The notes: generated from the sequence alone by a model not told the origin. A stretch of DNA of 64,000 nucleotides from Setoptus koraiensis (GCA_048013815.1 CM106586.1:6014001-6078000); one strand, 5' to 3'; positions 33,460 to 44,474 are shown, numbered from the stretch's first letter. Numbers and translations are program-made.

Positions 33460-33497
33460 AATACTGATCAAATCAGTATTTCGAGCGCTTAATTTTT
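33460..33497 (+). repeat. Palindromic TACTGAT motif
   Basis: AATACTGATCAAATCAGTATT followed by TCGAGCGCTTAATTTTTCG. The next 65 bases (GTTGAAGGATTCAAAGGAGT and CAACCTGTTAACC) match the inverted copy at 28.6 kb almost base for base. Confidence 0.8.
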
Positions 33498-33544
33498 CGT
33501 GTGGACAAGTATTGTTGAAGGATTCAAAGGAGTTTGTGACAACC

Positions 33545-33850
33545 TGTTAACCACCGAACTTCAAAATGTGACCATCGAACATAGACCATCGAACACTGAC
33601 CACCGAACATCGAACGAGCAGATGGAACTGTCATCAGAAATTCGAATTTTCAATTTCGAATTTCGAAGTTCGAAATGTGACCATCGAACTTCGTATTGTG
33701 ACCATCGAACTCTGTACAAGCACCTGAAACTAGTATCGGAAATTCGAATTTTCAATTTCGAAGTTCGAATTGTGACCATCGAATTTCGAAATGTGACCAT
33801 CGAACTTCGAATTGTCACCATCGAACTCTGTACAAGCACTTGGAACTCCA
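33545..33850 (+). repeat. TTCGAA/GTGACCATCGAAC satellite, plus orientation
   Basis: Units of TTCGAA and GTGACCATCGAAC with spacers such as GAGCAGATGGAACT and ACAAGCACCTGAAACT. It forms an inverted pair with the array at 28.2-28.6 kb. Confidence 0.8.
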
Positions 33851-33984
33851 AATTTCTTTCGCAGCATGATTCACATGTTGATTGCATGCGTACGGATTTT
33901 GGTAAGATTCTAATGGTCAGTTTCGCCACAATGAGTAATTTAGTTAGTCATACCAATTAGTCAATGGCGCACACTTAGTTATTG

Positions 33985-34666
33985 TGCATCAATTTCGAAT
34001 ATCGAAGTTCGAATTGTGACCATCGAAATCTGTACGATCACCTGGAACTCGTATCGAAAATTCGAATTTTCAATTTCGAATTTCCAAGTTCGACGTTCGG
34101 AATTTGACCATCGAACCTCGGACATCGAACACTGACCATCGAACATCGAACGAGCAGCTGTAACTCTTATCAGAAATCCGAATTTTCAATTTCGAATTTC
34201 GAAGTTCGAATTGTGACCATCGAACTCTGACCACCGAACTCTGACCATCGAACATCGAACGAGCAGACGAAACTATCATTAGGAATTCGAATTTTCAATT
34301 TTCGAATTTCGAAGTTCGAATTGTGACCATCGAATTGTGACTATCGAACATCGAACTCTGACCATCGAACATCGAACGAGCAGCTGAAACTATCATCAGA
34401 AATTCGAATTTTCAATTTTGAACTTCGAAGTTCGAAGTGTGACCATCGAATTGTGACCACCAAACTCTGACCATCGAACATCAAACGAGCAGATGAAACT
34501 ATCATTAGGAATTCAAATTTTCAATTTTCGAATTTTGAAGTTCGAAGTTCGAATTGTGACCATCGAATTGTGACTATCGAACTGAGAACTGTGACCATCG
34601 AACGTCGAACGAGCAGCTGTAACTCTTATCAGAAATCCGAATTTTCAATTTCGAAGTTCGAAGTTC
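33985..34666 (+). repeat. TTCGAA/GTGACCATCGAAC satellite, longest array
   Basis: Four or more irregular units of about 120-160 bases, each with ATTCGAATTTTCAATT, TTCGAAGTTCGAA, GTGACCATCGAA and CATCGAACGAGCAG in that order. The MITE-like element at 34667 inserted at its right edge. Confidence 0.85.
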
Positions 34667-35526
34667 GGGTGTTGTAGCGAATAGCGACCCAGTCAGATTT
34701 CGATGAAACTTTACACATTGGGCCCGTGGGGCCCCCTGACAACAGTTTGAGTGGTCCGGAAGTGCGGAAACTTCCGGTTCCGGTTTTACAAAAACATTGA
34801 GATACAGATTTGAAACTCACTAGATAACTGAAACTGTGCATGCGGAATACGATCATGTCTATTTCAAGTCTGTACGATGTCCGGTTCACGAGATATTTGG
34901 TTAAAACTGCTGAGAGGGCGTCGACGGGACGAACTATCCGCGCTCCTGAATGAATTCGTGCGCTCAGAGGCTCATGCAATTTATCACACAAGCTGGCACT
35001 GCCTTTTTTCTGTGCCAAAAACATGTCTCTAGTTCGTTCTTTCACCTTCATTCTTGTGTGGATTGCAGTCACCTGAGCGGAGGGTAGAGGGCGTAGCCCG
35101 ATACCCGAAGCGCTCATCAACCCTACCCGAAGGGTTCCCGTCGCACGCAGTCGTCGCGGGAGCGACGACGGAGATGTGACGGCCTCCAGAATACGAGGCC
35201 GCAGGCCGAGTTTTCAGACCCATTGCATGTTCATCCCCGAGCGCAGCGAAGCAATAATTCGGTCACTTCCGGTCTTCAAACCGTTGTAATATCTCTATTT
35301 CTAGACAACCGGAAGTCGTAGAGAGCTGAATAATAGTTCATCGTGTTCAGCGATGCCTGAAACCTCTCTCTGGTGAATTTCGGAGCTCTATCTTTAACTC
35401 TATGCAAAACCGTAACCAGAAGTTTTCGCACTTCCGGACTAACTTTATCGGTCTATTGAGGTCTAGATGTTCCTGTACCCGAAGTTTCATCGAAATCGGG
35501 GCGGGTCGCTATTCGCTACAACAACC
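34667..35526 (+). mobile_element. MITE-like element, type 1 ends, full length
   Basis: An 860-bp element that starts GGGTGTTGTAGCGAATAGCG and ends with the inverted copy CGCTACAACAACC. The GC-rich core lies at about 35074-35222. No clear target duplication. The right flank (AATTTTTCCAGTGAA) matches sequence that follows the palindrome at 30137, so it probably landed inside another copy of that unit. Confidence 0.85.
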
Positions 35527-36010
35527 AATTTTTCCAGTGAATGATCATAGATATATGGAAAGTCTACCAAGTTGTTAGCTTATTGATCGTGAGTGAAATT
35601 TGAATTTTGTGTCATAACTCCGGCGCCGTTACTGACCGACGATGTACCAAGTTCCTGTACCTTCTTTCCCGTAGACGTCACCTCAAATCATCCTCGTCGA
35701 AGACGTCGTCTTGGTCCCTCCCTGCGCCCAGTTGTTCTATGAAACTCCACCATCAACCAAAGGTACGCTCACGATCGATAGACTGTGGGCATAGCCTCTG
35801 CAGACACTGCATTGGAGAATCTAACTCTACAGACATGATCTTAATCTAAGTCTGCCACCTCATCATCACATTCTAGTTGTTCGAAATTTGTTTACATGTT
35901 GTTGCTTCACAGTCTCGTGTGTAGATAGCTGGCTCTGCAGGCTGTTCAATTATTGATGAATTTCTACATTTAGTGTGTAGATACCTGGCTCGTTGACTTC
36001 TTAACAAATT
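35527..36010. other. Flank left of the assembly gap, no gene
   Basis: Continues repeat-unit sequence from the palindrome family, then unrecognised DNA. The short frame 35607-35849 shows no family features. The words GTGTAGATACCTGGCTC and GTGTAGATAGCTGGCTC form a near-duplicate pair just before the gap. Confidence 0.4.
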
Positions 36011-36510
36011 NNNNNNNNNNNNNNNNNNNNNNNNNNNNNNNNNNNNNNNNNNNNNNNNNNNNNNNNNNNNNNNNNNNNNNNNNNNNNNNNNNNNNNNNNN
36101 NNNNNNNNNNNNNNNNNNNNNNNNNNNNNNNNNNNNNNNNNNNNNNNNNNNNNNNNNNNNNNNNNNNNNNNNNNNNNNNNNNNNNNNNNNNNNNNNNNNN
36201 NNNNNNNNNNNNNNNNNNNNNNNNNNNNNNNNNNNNNNNNNNNNNNNNNNNNNNNNNNNNNNNNNNNNNNNNNNNNNNNNNNNNNNNNNNNNNNNNNNNN
36301 NNNNNNNNNNNNNNNNNNNNNNNNNNNNNNNNNNNNNNNNNNNNNNNNNNNNNNNNNNNNNNNNNNNNNNNNNNNNNNNNNNNNNNNNNNNNNNNNNNNN
36401 NNNNNNNNNNNNNNNNNNNNNNNNNNNNNNNNNNNNNNNNNNNNNNNNNNNNNNNNNNNNNNNNNNNNNNNNNNNNNNNNNNNNNNNNNNNNNNNNNNNN
36501 NNNNNNNNNN
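36011..36510. other. Assembly gap, 500 N
   Basis: A run of exactly 500 N, a conventional placeholder for a scaffold gap of unknown length. Order and distance across it are not proven by the sequence. Confidence 0.99.
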
Positions 36511-36520
36511 TCAGAGATCT

Positions 36521-36543
36521 AAAGCATGGTATCAACGGCAGAG

Positions 36544-36635
<92 letters not shown>
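36521..36635. other. cDNA primer-like sequence joined to poly-T (artefact)
   Basis: Bases 36521-36546 match the common SMART-type cDNA primer (canonical part GGTATCAACGCAGAGTAC) with two small indels, and lead straight into 89 bases of T with one C. That is the structure of an oligo-dT cDNA primer. On the minus strand the T run is a poly-A tail; a polyadenylation signal ATTAAA (36651-36656 reversed) lies 16 bases from it, as in a true mRNA 3' end. Confidence 0.9.
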
Positions 36636-36638
<3 letters not shown>

Positions 36639-39600
36639 ATCACATAACGTTTTAATGTGTACAACAGAAAATACCAATCATAATACTAAATTAAATTTAT
36701 AAATATTTTAAGACACGCATAATGTTGCCTGTGCACAAAATTTTTAGAAAAAACTGGAAATAAGTAACTAGATATCTTAATAAGAAAAGGTCACTGCATA
36801 CTATTTACTTGTTTCTTGTTCACATTCAGCGTCGGTAATAAGGTAAATGTTTTGAAAGAAAACACTATCTCTATATGAAAACTTTTTTGATGCCAAGGGC
36901 ATCTCGCATCATGTTGTCCCGCAATGACTCATAGAGCATTTAAAGTAATATCTTTCCATGATTCCCACACACAGTTCGACCTCGAGCGCCACAATACGCT
37001 GTGCGCGGCGCCATCAACCCGGAACGGGCGACTTAGCAAGATCATGATGACCATGCTATCTTGGGAGCACGATAGCGAGCTCTCTTATCACGGCACCTAC
37101 CTCTTCTACCTCCCAGCCGTTCACTTCTATGTGCTCTTTACGCTGTGATCACTCCCTGACGCACGACTGCAAGTGATGGCTAACTCAGTCAGAACAAGCG
37201 ACCACTCGCGCACCAATCAAATCTGACCAGACTGCATCATGCGCTAGGCACACCACGCGCTAAGACACACAGTATCACTTTCTAGCGATTATATATTCCT
37301 ACACGAGCAGTCTTATCACGTCTGCGTCATACAAATCTGTGACCCCACAGTACTATGTGAGTAATACTACTATCATCTTCTATCTATCCTCATGAAGAGC
37401 TCTCTTAGTCTTTCACCTAGAGCTCTATCTCACAGTTCAGACCCCCACACATATTATCTCTCATGCACGATAATTCCTACGAATCTCCGTCACACTTTCA
37501 ACACAAAATCTTTGAGCACTGGGAGAGGAGTACGCAGGTATATGCGATACTCCTAACATAATCATAGCCTCCGCTGAGTTGTCACTCTTACATGATCGAT
37601 ACAGAACTGACTCAGCAAGAGAAACACAATCATTAGCTCTATGTTTACTAGAGTGAAAGTATGCAAGTACAGCGCCGTGTGGAGAGTGAGTTATCGCGCG
37701 CCTTCATCTCGCGATCAAGAAATCTATGCTGTCGATTTAAGTGGTAACACACACAGTTGGAATACTTGGTATTTATATACTCTCTAAAGAGTGTCAGATC
37801 AGTGAGTATCTGATTTGTCATGTGACTCTCACACTACAAACTCAAGTCATCTGAGAGCAAATGATAGGCAATGTGGTGTCTTATATTGTAGTGCAGAGGG
37901 CGACGATTTAACACGTTCTTGTGGAGACAATACATTAGACCATTCAGGGTACGTCTTACTGAATACAATACTTGGTATCAGATGAGACAGGTCTCGGGAG
38001 ATTGATGCAAGGTAATCTCACTGAAGTGAGCTGACTCAGGAGCAGTAGAATGTGAGTAGATCAGTCAGTGTAGTGTGAGTGGATGTATAGGGCTGATACG
38101 TGTGTTCAAATAACGCGATAGAGGACTTGGACATGAAGGAGAATAGGGATGTCTTCAACTAGCGAGTGCAATGAGTGATGCACAAGTACACATAGTAATG
38201 ACTTGAAAAAGAGATCTCTTTAGACACAAGTACCACGATGCGAGGGTTCAGGCACCTATCAAGACTTCCTTCTATGTCACGTAGGGAGCGATTCATGCTG
38301 CGTCATAGCACAGAAGATATAGTCTAGTCACGGGAGAGGGGAGTGATTGAGAGACACGACTGGCACACTAAAGTCAGCAGCGTATGGAGAGAGATTTACT
38401 ATAACGTCTACAGTTAGTGTCAAGGCTGATAGAGTGGAGTAGGGAGACAGGAGACTCACACACGTTGTGGAGTGATATAGAGCGTAATTAATGACGGTCA
38501 GAACACAGCACTGAGGGCTAGCACGTGAGACATATGGTGTAGGGTTACGAGGATTAGTGCCAGAGTGGTATGGTAGTGAGGAAATATCAAGTGTTCACAA
38601 TGACCAACAACAACACATCAGATGGGACAAGGTATGAGGCATTAGGGGTGCGCATAATGAGTGGCAACATATGACGGTGGTGATGGATGTAACACACACA
38701 AGATGAGAGTAGCGAGGAGCGCAAGCGAGGCGTGGGTAGATGCATATTGCAGGTCATAGTATGTGTGAGCTCGTACGAGTGGAGTGACGGTCATGTCATA
38801 GAGACAGGAGACTAGTCACGGTGGGGGATCGATATGATGAGTGGTGTTGGATATAGAGTCGTGGGTCGAGTGAGCGAGGAAGACATGATCAGGGAGTGAG
38901 GAGGATACTAAGCAGATACAGTAGAGGAGTCAAAATTATGTGCTGAACATGACTGGCGGGTGTAGATGTGGGTTGAGGGAGGGGATCAAGTTGGGTGCGG
39001 AGTTAAGACATAGGATGTGGACTAGAGAGATAGTAGATATACAACAGTATTATACTCATCTTGGAGGAGTTAGATGCGTGGGTATGAGATGGTGATGTGT
39101 GATGTAGAGGATTAGATATACGCTAGAGGGGACGGTGTTTAGTGTGTATTTAGAGATTAGATGAGGTGACAGACAGACGCGTGGGCACGAGTTGGAGTGT
39201 GGAATTGGTGAAATCTAGTGACGTTTGAGGTTACTGGGATATAGAGTTGGGTGTGCGAGTGGACGAGAGTAGTGTAGTGGTGACGGTCGAGGTACAACGA
39301 AGTACCGAGTGTGATGAGAGAGGATGCACAGTAGTTGATACTACAGGCGCAATCATCACAACAGGATGGAGAGTATCTAGTTGATAGTGACTGAGGAATG
39401 ACTAGTATGACACTCAGTCACATAAGTGGAGTAGTGGTCAGATTGAGTGAATCTAAGATCACAACATCAATATATGCAGATATAACACTATGGCATTGTA
39501 GATGTAGGAGAACATGTGCACGAGTGCTAGGTTAGGATAAGTAGCAGTGACATGTGAGTGCTAGAGTATCACGACGACAAGTAATACGGGGGATGAGTGT

Positions 39601-41149
39601 GTGGGATGGGTTCTAGTTGGCAGAGGTGGGATGCGTGTGATGTGGGTGTGTGTGGTCTGTCCACTCTATTGTGATGTACTCTCCAGTACATGACACAGAG
39701 TCTATTACTTTCTAGAGAGCGTCTCTGTTTGTTGAGTGGAGAACTGCACAATGTGACACAGAGTGAGAGGATGCAGAGGATAGACGTAGGATAGTGTGAC
39801 ACAGTGGTGTTGATGAGGTATAGAATGCTCGACGTGTATGTCTCGTAGTAGAATATATGATATCAGATGTGTGCAGACATGAGACGAATATGCAGTAGGG
39901 ATAGTACACAAACACTACAGTGCAGAGGAGGGACTGTAGTGTGTTGACACATGAGGTTAGATTGGGGTGAGGACATACTGAGCGTTTAGTACATGGGAAG
40001 GTGTAGTCTCTGCAAGCTGACGTTACGAGACATCGAGATTATTGAAGAGACTATTCTCACTCGATAGATTTAAGCGAGCAATACAGAGTGAGGTGACAGC
40101 AATATGGCCTCAATGTGGTCTCAGGACTAGTGAGGGATATAGACGGATCAAGGATGTTCAACTTACTACGACACTCATGTGTGTTAGTAGGCACGAAGGA
40201 GACAAATTAGAAGCGTATCAAGGGGCATATGTTCTGAGAAAATTCACTAACATATATAGGGGTGTGTGTGATGTGACATCATTGATACACATGTCAATAG
40301 ATGTTAGAGAGACATCATTACTACATTATGATGTGATGGGTACATTGAGTGATACTACAACTCTAAGAGAAGTAGAGTATGGTGAGGCGTAGATCTGTGA
40401 AGGCAGATGTAGTGATAGCGATAAGATGTCCAATTAGACTAGTGGACAGAGGGTTTTACATTAGAGTGAGAGGAATAAGTTGTTGGTGTATTTGATTTAT
40501 TAGGCATGACAAGCGTTGGCAGTCTGCAACAGATAGTGACAGACAGCATATATCGTAGATGGGTCTCTCTATTATGTCACAGCGCGGTGAAAAAGACAAT
40601 GTCTCGTATACATATTTATATTGTGTGACACAGCATGCTGGAGGAGCAATAATTCCACTGATAGATCTTCATGAAGAGAATACAGGAGAGTCAATAAGTT
40701 GTATAGTGACACTATATACTCATAGCACTACTCATTCAATCTCTTACACACATATGATCTTAGATTGGGATACAGGTTGTATGGATGAAGCACGAGTAGT
40801 GCCTCTACAGGGAAGATTGACTTAGTCAACTAGGGAGACGATGACATAGTGCAGTATTGTGAGTACAGTGAGTAACTGGAGATGAGTTACATGATGAGAT
40901 GACGGATGCTATAAGTATTTTGTTTTAGATGAGACGTGCACGACAGAGTGTATGTGAACTAGTATACAGTGTGAACATTGACATTCAATTCATTGATGGC
41001 GAGGTAGGAATTGTGATAACATAGTCTTACACGACAGGGGTAGTATACAGAGTGCTGTATATCAGATATGGTGGAGTGTCAGGAGTATGAGATTATTTTC
41101 TAGTGACTCTCTCAACATATTATATATACTTGTTGTATCGTTCTGATGT
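36636..41149. other. Unassigned block, probably chimeric or low quality
   Basis: The first 300 bases look like the 3' end of a transcript read from the minus strand; the words LYESLRDNMMRDALGIKKVF occur at the end of a short minus-strand frame near 36860-36930. From about 37.15 kb onward the sequence is rich in short words such as GAGTGA, TATAGA and GTGATG, unlike either flank, and shows no recognisable gene. Frames at 40042-40392 and 40559-40825 have no known domain. I do not support any gene here. Confidence 0.5.
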
Positions 41150-41800
41150 AGTTGGAATGATGTTGGTATTTGTTTATTGTTGGGTTGTTTTTTGGGATGG
41201 TTTTGTTGGTTTGTGGTTGTTTGATTTTGAAGTTTTTTGTTTTGGGGTTATTTAGGTTTTGGTGTGGGTGGTGTTTTAATTATGGTGGGTTGTTTGTTTT
41301 TTTGGTGTTTTTGTGGGGTTTGTGAGGTGAAAAATATTATGGGTGTGGTTGTTTTGTTTTTAGTGGGGTTGGTGTGTGTAAATGTTTAGAGAGGTGATTA
41401 AAGGTGAGAGGTAATGTAATGTGGTGTTAGAGTGGGTGTGGTGATATGAGGTGGTGGTGGTGTGGGTGTGTGTGTGGGGTGTAGGGAGTGAGTGGTGGTG
41501 TGGGTGTTGGTGGTGGTGGGTGTGGGGTGTTGAGAGGTGGGGTGTGTTGGGGTGGATTAGTGTGTGGTGTGGTGTGTTGTGGGTGTTGTTAGTGATGGGT
41601 TGTTTGGGGTGGGGGGTGGTGGGGTGGGTGGTTGTGGGTTGGTGGGGTAGGTTTGGGGGGTGGTTTGGTGGGGGTGGGGTTGGTGTGGGGTTGGTGTTGG
41701 GGAGTGGTGTAGGGTTGAGGGGGTTTGGGGTTTTGGTTAGTGATTTGTTTTGGGGGAGAGATGGGGGTGATTTTTATGAGGGGAGGGTTGGGTTGTGGTT
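41150..41800. repeat. G/T-rich, C-poor block
   Basis: About 650 bases almost without C on the plus strand, dominated by GGTGTGG, TTGGGG and GTGGTG. It leads directly into the mitochondrial rRNA fragment. It could be an error-rich read end. Confidence 0.7.
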
Positions 41801-41804
41801 GTGG

Positions 41805-42240
41805 TAAGGAAATAGTGTTGGTTGAAGAGGGGTGTAAGGGGATTTGGGTATTTTGAATTGGTATTGGTGGTATGGTATGAATGGTTGGACGAGGAATATA
41901 CTGTTTCTTATTATTTTATTGAATTTAATTTTTAAGTTAAAAAGCTTAAATTTATTTATAGGACGAGAAGACCCTATAGAGTTTATATACATTATTCTAT
42001 TTATTTTGTTTGTTTATTTTATTTAGTATTTAATATATTTTATTGGGGTGATTGGAAGAATTAATTAACTCTTTTTGTTTAAATATACATTGATTTATGA
42101 ATACTTGATCCAATTTTGTTGATTATAAGATTAAATTACCTTAGGGATAACAGCGTAATCTTTTTTGAGAGTTCTTATTGATAAATGGGTTTGCGACCTC
42201 GATGTTGGATTAAGGTTTAATTTGGGTGTAGAATTTTTTT
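41805..42240 (+). rRNA. rrnL: Mitochondrial 16S (LSU) rRNA fragment
   Basis: Three of the most conserved LSU segments occur in order and on one strand: GACGAGAAGACCCTATAGAG (41962-41981), TTACCTTAGGGATAACAGCG (42136-42155) and GCGACCTCGATGTTGGATTA (42193-42212). AT-rich spacers fit an arthropod mitochondrial gene. The 5' domains and the 3' end are missing. It is either a nuclear copy of mitochondrial DNA or, given the neighbouring primer and gap, a chimeric assembly join. The conserved segments carry no visible damage, which favours a recent or artefactual origin. Confidence 0.92.
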
Positions 42241-42267
42241 CTCCTGCCTTATATTATATTATTTTCC

Positions 42268-42528
42268 ATGAATGCCGATATTGCCATAAAAATGACCCGG
42301 CCAAGAGATGCACCGACGGATATCTGGACAGTGGATGCCATCGTTGACCATAGGATAGAGGATATCGATGGTCAAAAACAATTATATTACAAGATCCGCT
42401 GGTCCCCAGCTGGTTCATATCCCGATAGCTGGGAACCAGCAACTAATTGTTTGCAAGCCGAGAGCGCAGTGGTCATTTACTGGGAGCTGAGGGCATTCAT
42501 GCTATATGACCAAAACACCTGGGAATAA
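42268..42528 (+). CDS. Chromodomain fragment
   Basis: An 86-codon ATG frame with a chromodomain at about residues 18-72: WTVDAIVDHRIED, then LYYKIRWSPAG with the aromatic-cage Trp region, SYPDSWEPATNC, and a last helix SAVVIYW. Chromodomains bind methylated histone tails. A lone chromodomain beside repeats is often the tail of a chromovirus-type (Ty3/gypsy) integrase, so this may be a fossil piece of such an element; a host gene fragment is also possible. It begins right after the mitochondrial fragment and ends before a MITE-like remnant. Confidence 0.7.
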   Translation: MNADIAIKMTRPRDAPTDIWTVDAIVDHRIEDIDGQKQLYYKIRWSPAGSYPDSWEPATNCLQAESAVVIYWELRAFMLYDQNTWE

Positions 42529-42549
42529 TATTATCCACCATACGACCAA

Positions 42550-43008
42550 TCGGTATCGGGCTGCGCCCTCTACCCTCCGCTCACATGACTGCAATCCATA
42601 CACGAATGATAGAAAAAGAACGAAATGGGGACGCATGGAAGGCTCTGAACATGTATCCGGCACAGAAAAGGAGCTGCGCATCCTTAAGTGTTGAACAGAA
42701 TGGGCCTGATAGCGCACGTATTTGTTCGTGCGCGCGGGTATTCCGTCCCGTCTACGCCCCTGCAGCGGTTTCATCCAGATATCTCGTCAACCGGAAGTGA
42801 GACAAATTTGAAATTGACGTTATCGTACTCTGCGTGCTCTGATTCACATGTATAGTGAGTTTCAAGCCTGTATCTCATTTTTTTTGTAAAACCGGAACCG
42901 GAAGTTTCCGCACTTCCGGACCACCGAGGTTATTGTTTTTGGGCCCTACGGGCCCCGTGTGTGAAGTTTCATCGAAATCTGACTGGGGCACTATTCGCTA
43001 CAACACCC
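42550..43008 (-). mobile_element. MITE-like element, type 1, half copy
   Basis: Nearly identical, in reverse orientation, to the left half of the element at 28834, from the terminal GGGTGTTGTAGCGAATAG to a breakpoint inside the GC-rich core. The opposite half is missing. Confidence 0.85.
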
Positions 43009-43012
43009 CGAA

Positions 43013-43092
43013 TCCGTTGTTTGGGGGCCCTACGGGACCAATGTGTGAAGTTTGGTGGAAATCTGAGTGTGGCACTATTCGCTACAACACCC
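43013..43092 (-). mobile_element. MITE-like end, short second copy
   Basis: Another terminal piece ending TTCGCTACAACACCC follows directly after the half copy, so two ends lie side by side in the same orientation. Confidence 0.7.
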
Positions 43093-43599
43093 AATTTGTG
43101 TTCCTAGTATTGGTGCTATACGCCATTTTTGATCATGTGGGCTCATACAATACATGTGATTTTCGATCAAATGTGCCCATGAAAATTCGAACTTCTGATA
43201 AGAGTTTCAGCTGCTCGTTCAAAGTTCGTGGTTCAGTGTTCGATGGTCGATATGCTAACAAAGATTTGAATGATTACAATGTTCTGGATACTCATTTCTC
43301 TACAATGCCACAACTATAACTTACGACGACGCAATAAAGATAAATCGCTCCCATCTCCATTCAAGTAGCGATTTAAGTCAATCAATCATGATAGACAAAA
43401 ACAGAGTGAAAGAGTAAGTGCTTTCTCCTGACTGAATCTAGCAATGATATAACCAGAGACATGTGCACAAGCCTTAAACTGTGAAGAATCCTCTAGTTGT
43501 GGTGAGACATGAATCCATTCGCCTATTTTAGCCATCGTAGATTTTTTCGGTTTCAATTTACTGCAATTCTTAAAAGGGAATTTGAACGACGAAATCTAT
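43093..43599. other. Repeat remnants, no gene
   Basis: Includes a short TTCGAA satellite remnant at about 43175-43250 (AGCTGCTCGTTC, GTTCGATGGTCG). No credible gene. Confidence 0.45.
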
Positions 43600-43960
43600 T
43601 TATTGCCGGCGTAAGGCGATATATGGCCTGGAACAGGCATAGAGATGTTGGAACGACAAGCTCAACCTGATATTAAGTAAATATGGACTGACAGCAACAA
43701 GAACAGATCCATGTCTATACCATGGCACTTGCGAAAACCATCGTATACTCACGGCCACATGGGTGGACGAATGTATCGCTGCAGTCGGAAATCAATAGAT
43801 ATTGAGCGAAATCATCGAGCACATGGACAATCAAATTAAGATAAAAGTTGTTCAAACTAATTACTTTGTTGGTTTCGAGATTAACACAATTTAACATTAC
43901 TTTAAAACGACTACATCTCTTCAAGGCTTGACAGGTTTGAGATGACAAATTGTAAGACAT
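43600..43960 (+). mobile_element. Second Copia fossil, reverse transcriptase piece
   Basis: Coding remnants resemble the same part of the Copia reverse transcriptase as at 30.7-30.95 kb (around DPCLY and the block corresponding to YVDD, then YFVGFEI). It is shorter and more worn than the first copy, with several breaks, and probably older. Confidence 0.6.
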
Positions 43961-44474
43961 ACTAAGTGTTCGATGAAACTTCACGCATCCGGTGGAGGAG
44001 TGAAACTGCGTCTGAGGATCGTTACGGTTGGTCGATCATATACGGGCTGAATCATCGACAGAATTCTGAGCACGCACTTCGGGGCTGCGCCCCCCAGGAA
44101 GTGCCACGATGTGCAGGTGGGCCTTTGGCTCACTCGCATAGGCCGGCCTACCGTCACGCATCCCGGGAAAGGATTGTTTCCCGTAGGCTGGGGGTCGAGA
44201 AGACTGGGCCCGCGATGAGGCCGGGTTCTGTTTGGTCTCGCGTTCAAGTTGCAAGCCTGAATGAACAATTATGCCAAATAGGGTACTCTATTCGCGTTAG
44301 TTCTCGGGACGGAAAACAGTGCATTTCTCGAGATCGGATTGTCGAATATGATTTCATCTGAGGTCATCGCGTACATTGAGACGAGGGCTGTGCGGTAATG
44401 CCAAAATTTACGGTATAAGACTTCTGTGAGACCAATAAAACAGATTTTTCCATATCTGCGGAAGTAAAAATTTC
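43961..44474. other. Unassigned GC-rich stretch
   Basis: Overlapping short frames occur on both strands, but none has a recognisable domain. The start (TTCGATGAAACTTCACGCA) resembles inner MITE-like sequence, so old element debris is likely. Confidence 0.35.

Noticed and set aside
36547-36635. Poly-T as a natural retroposed poly-A tail
   Set aside because: The cDNA-primer sequence directly before it and the adjacent 500-N gap favour a library artefact.
37150-41149. Frames at 40042-40392 and 40559-40825 as genes
   Set aside because: No domain, in a block with signs of chimeric or low-quality sequence.
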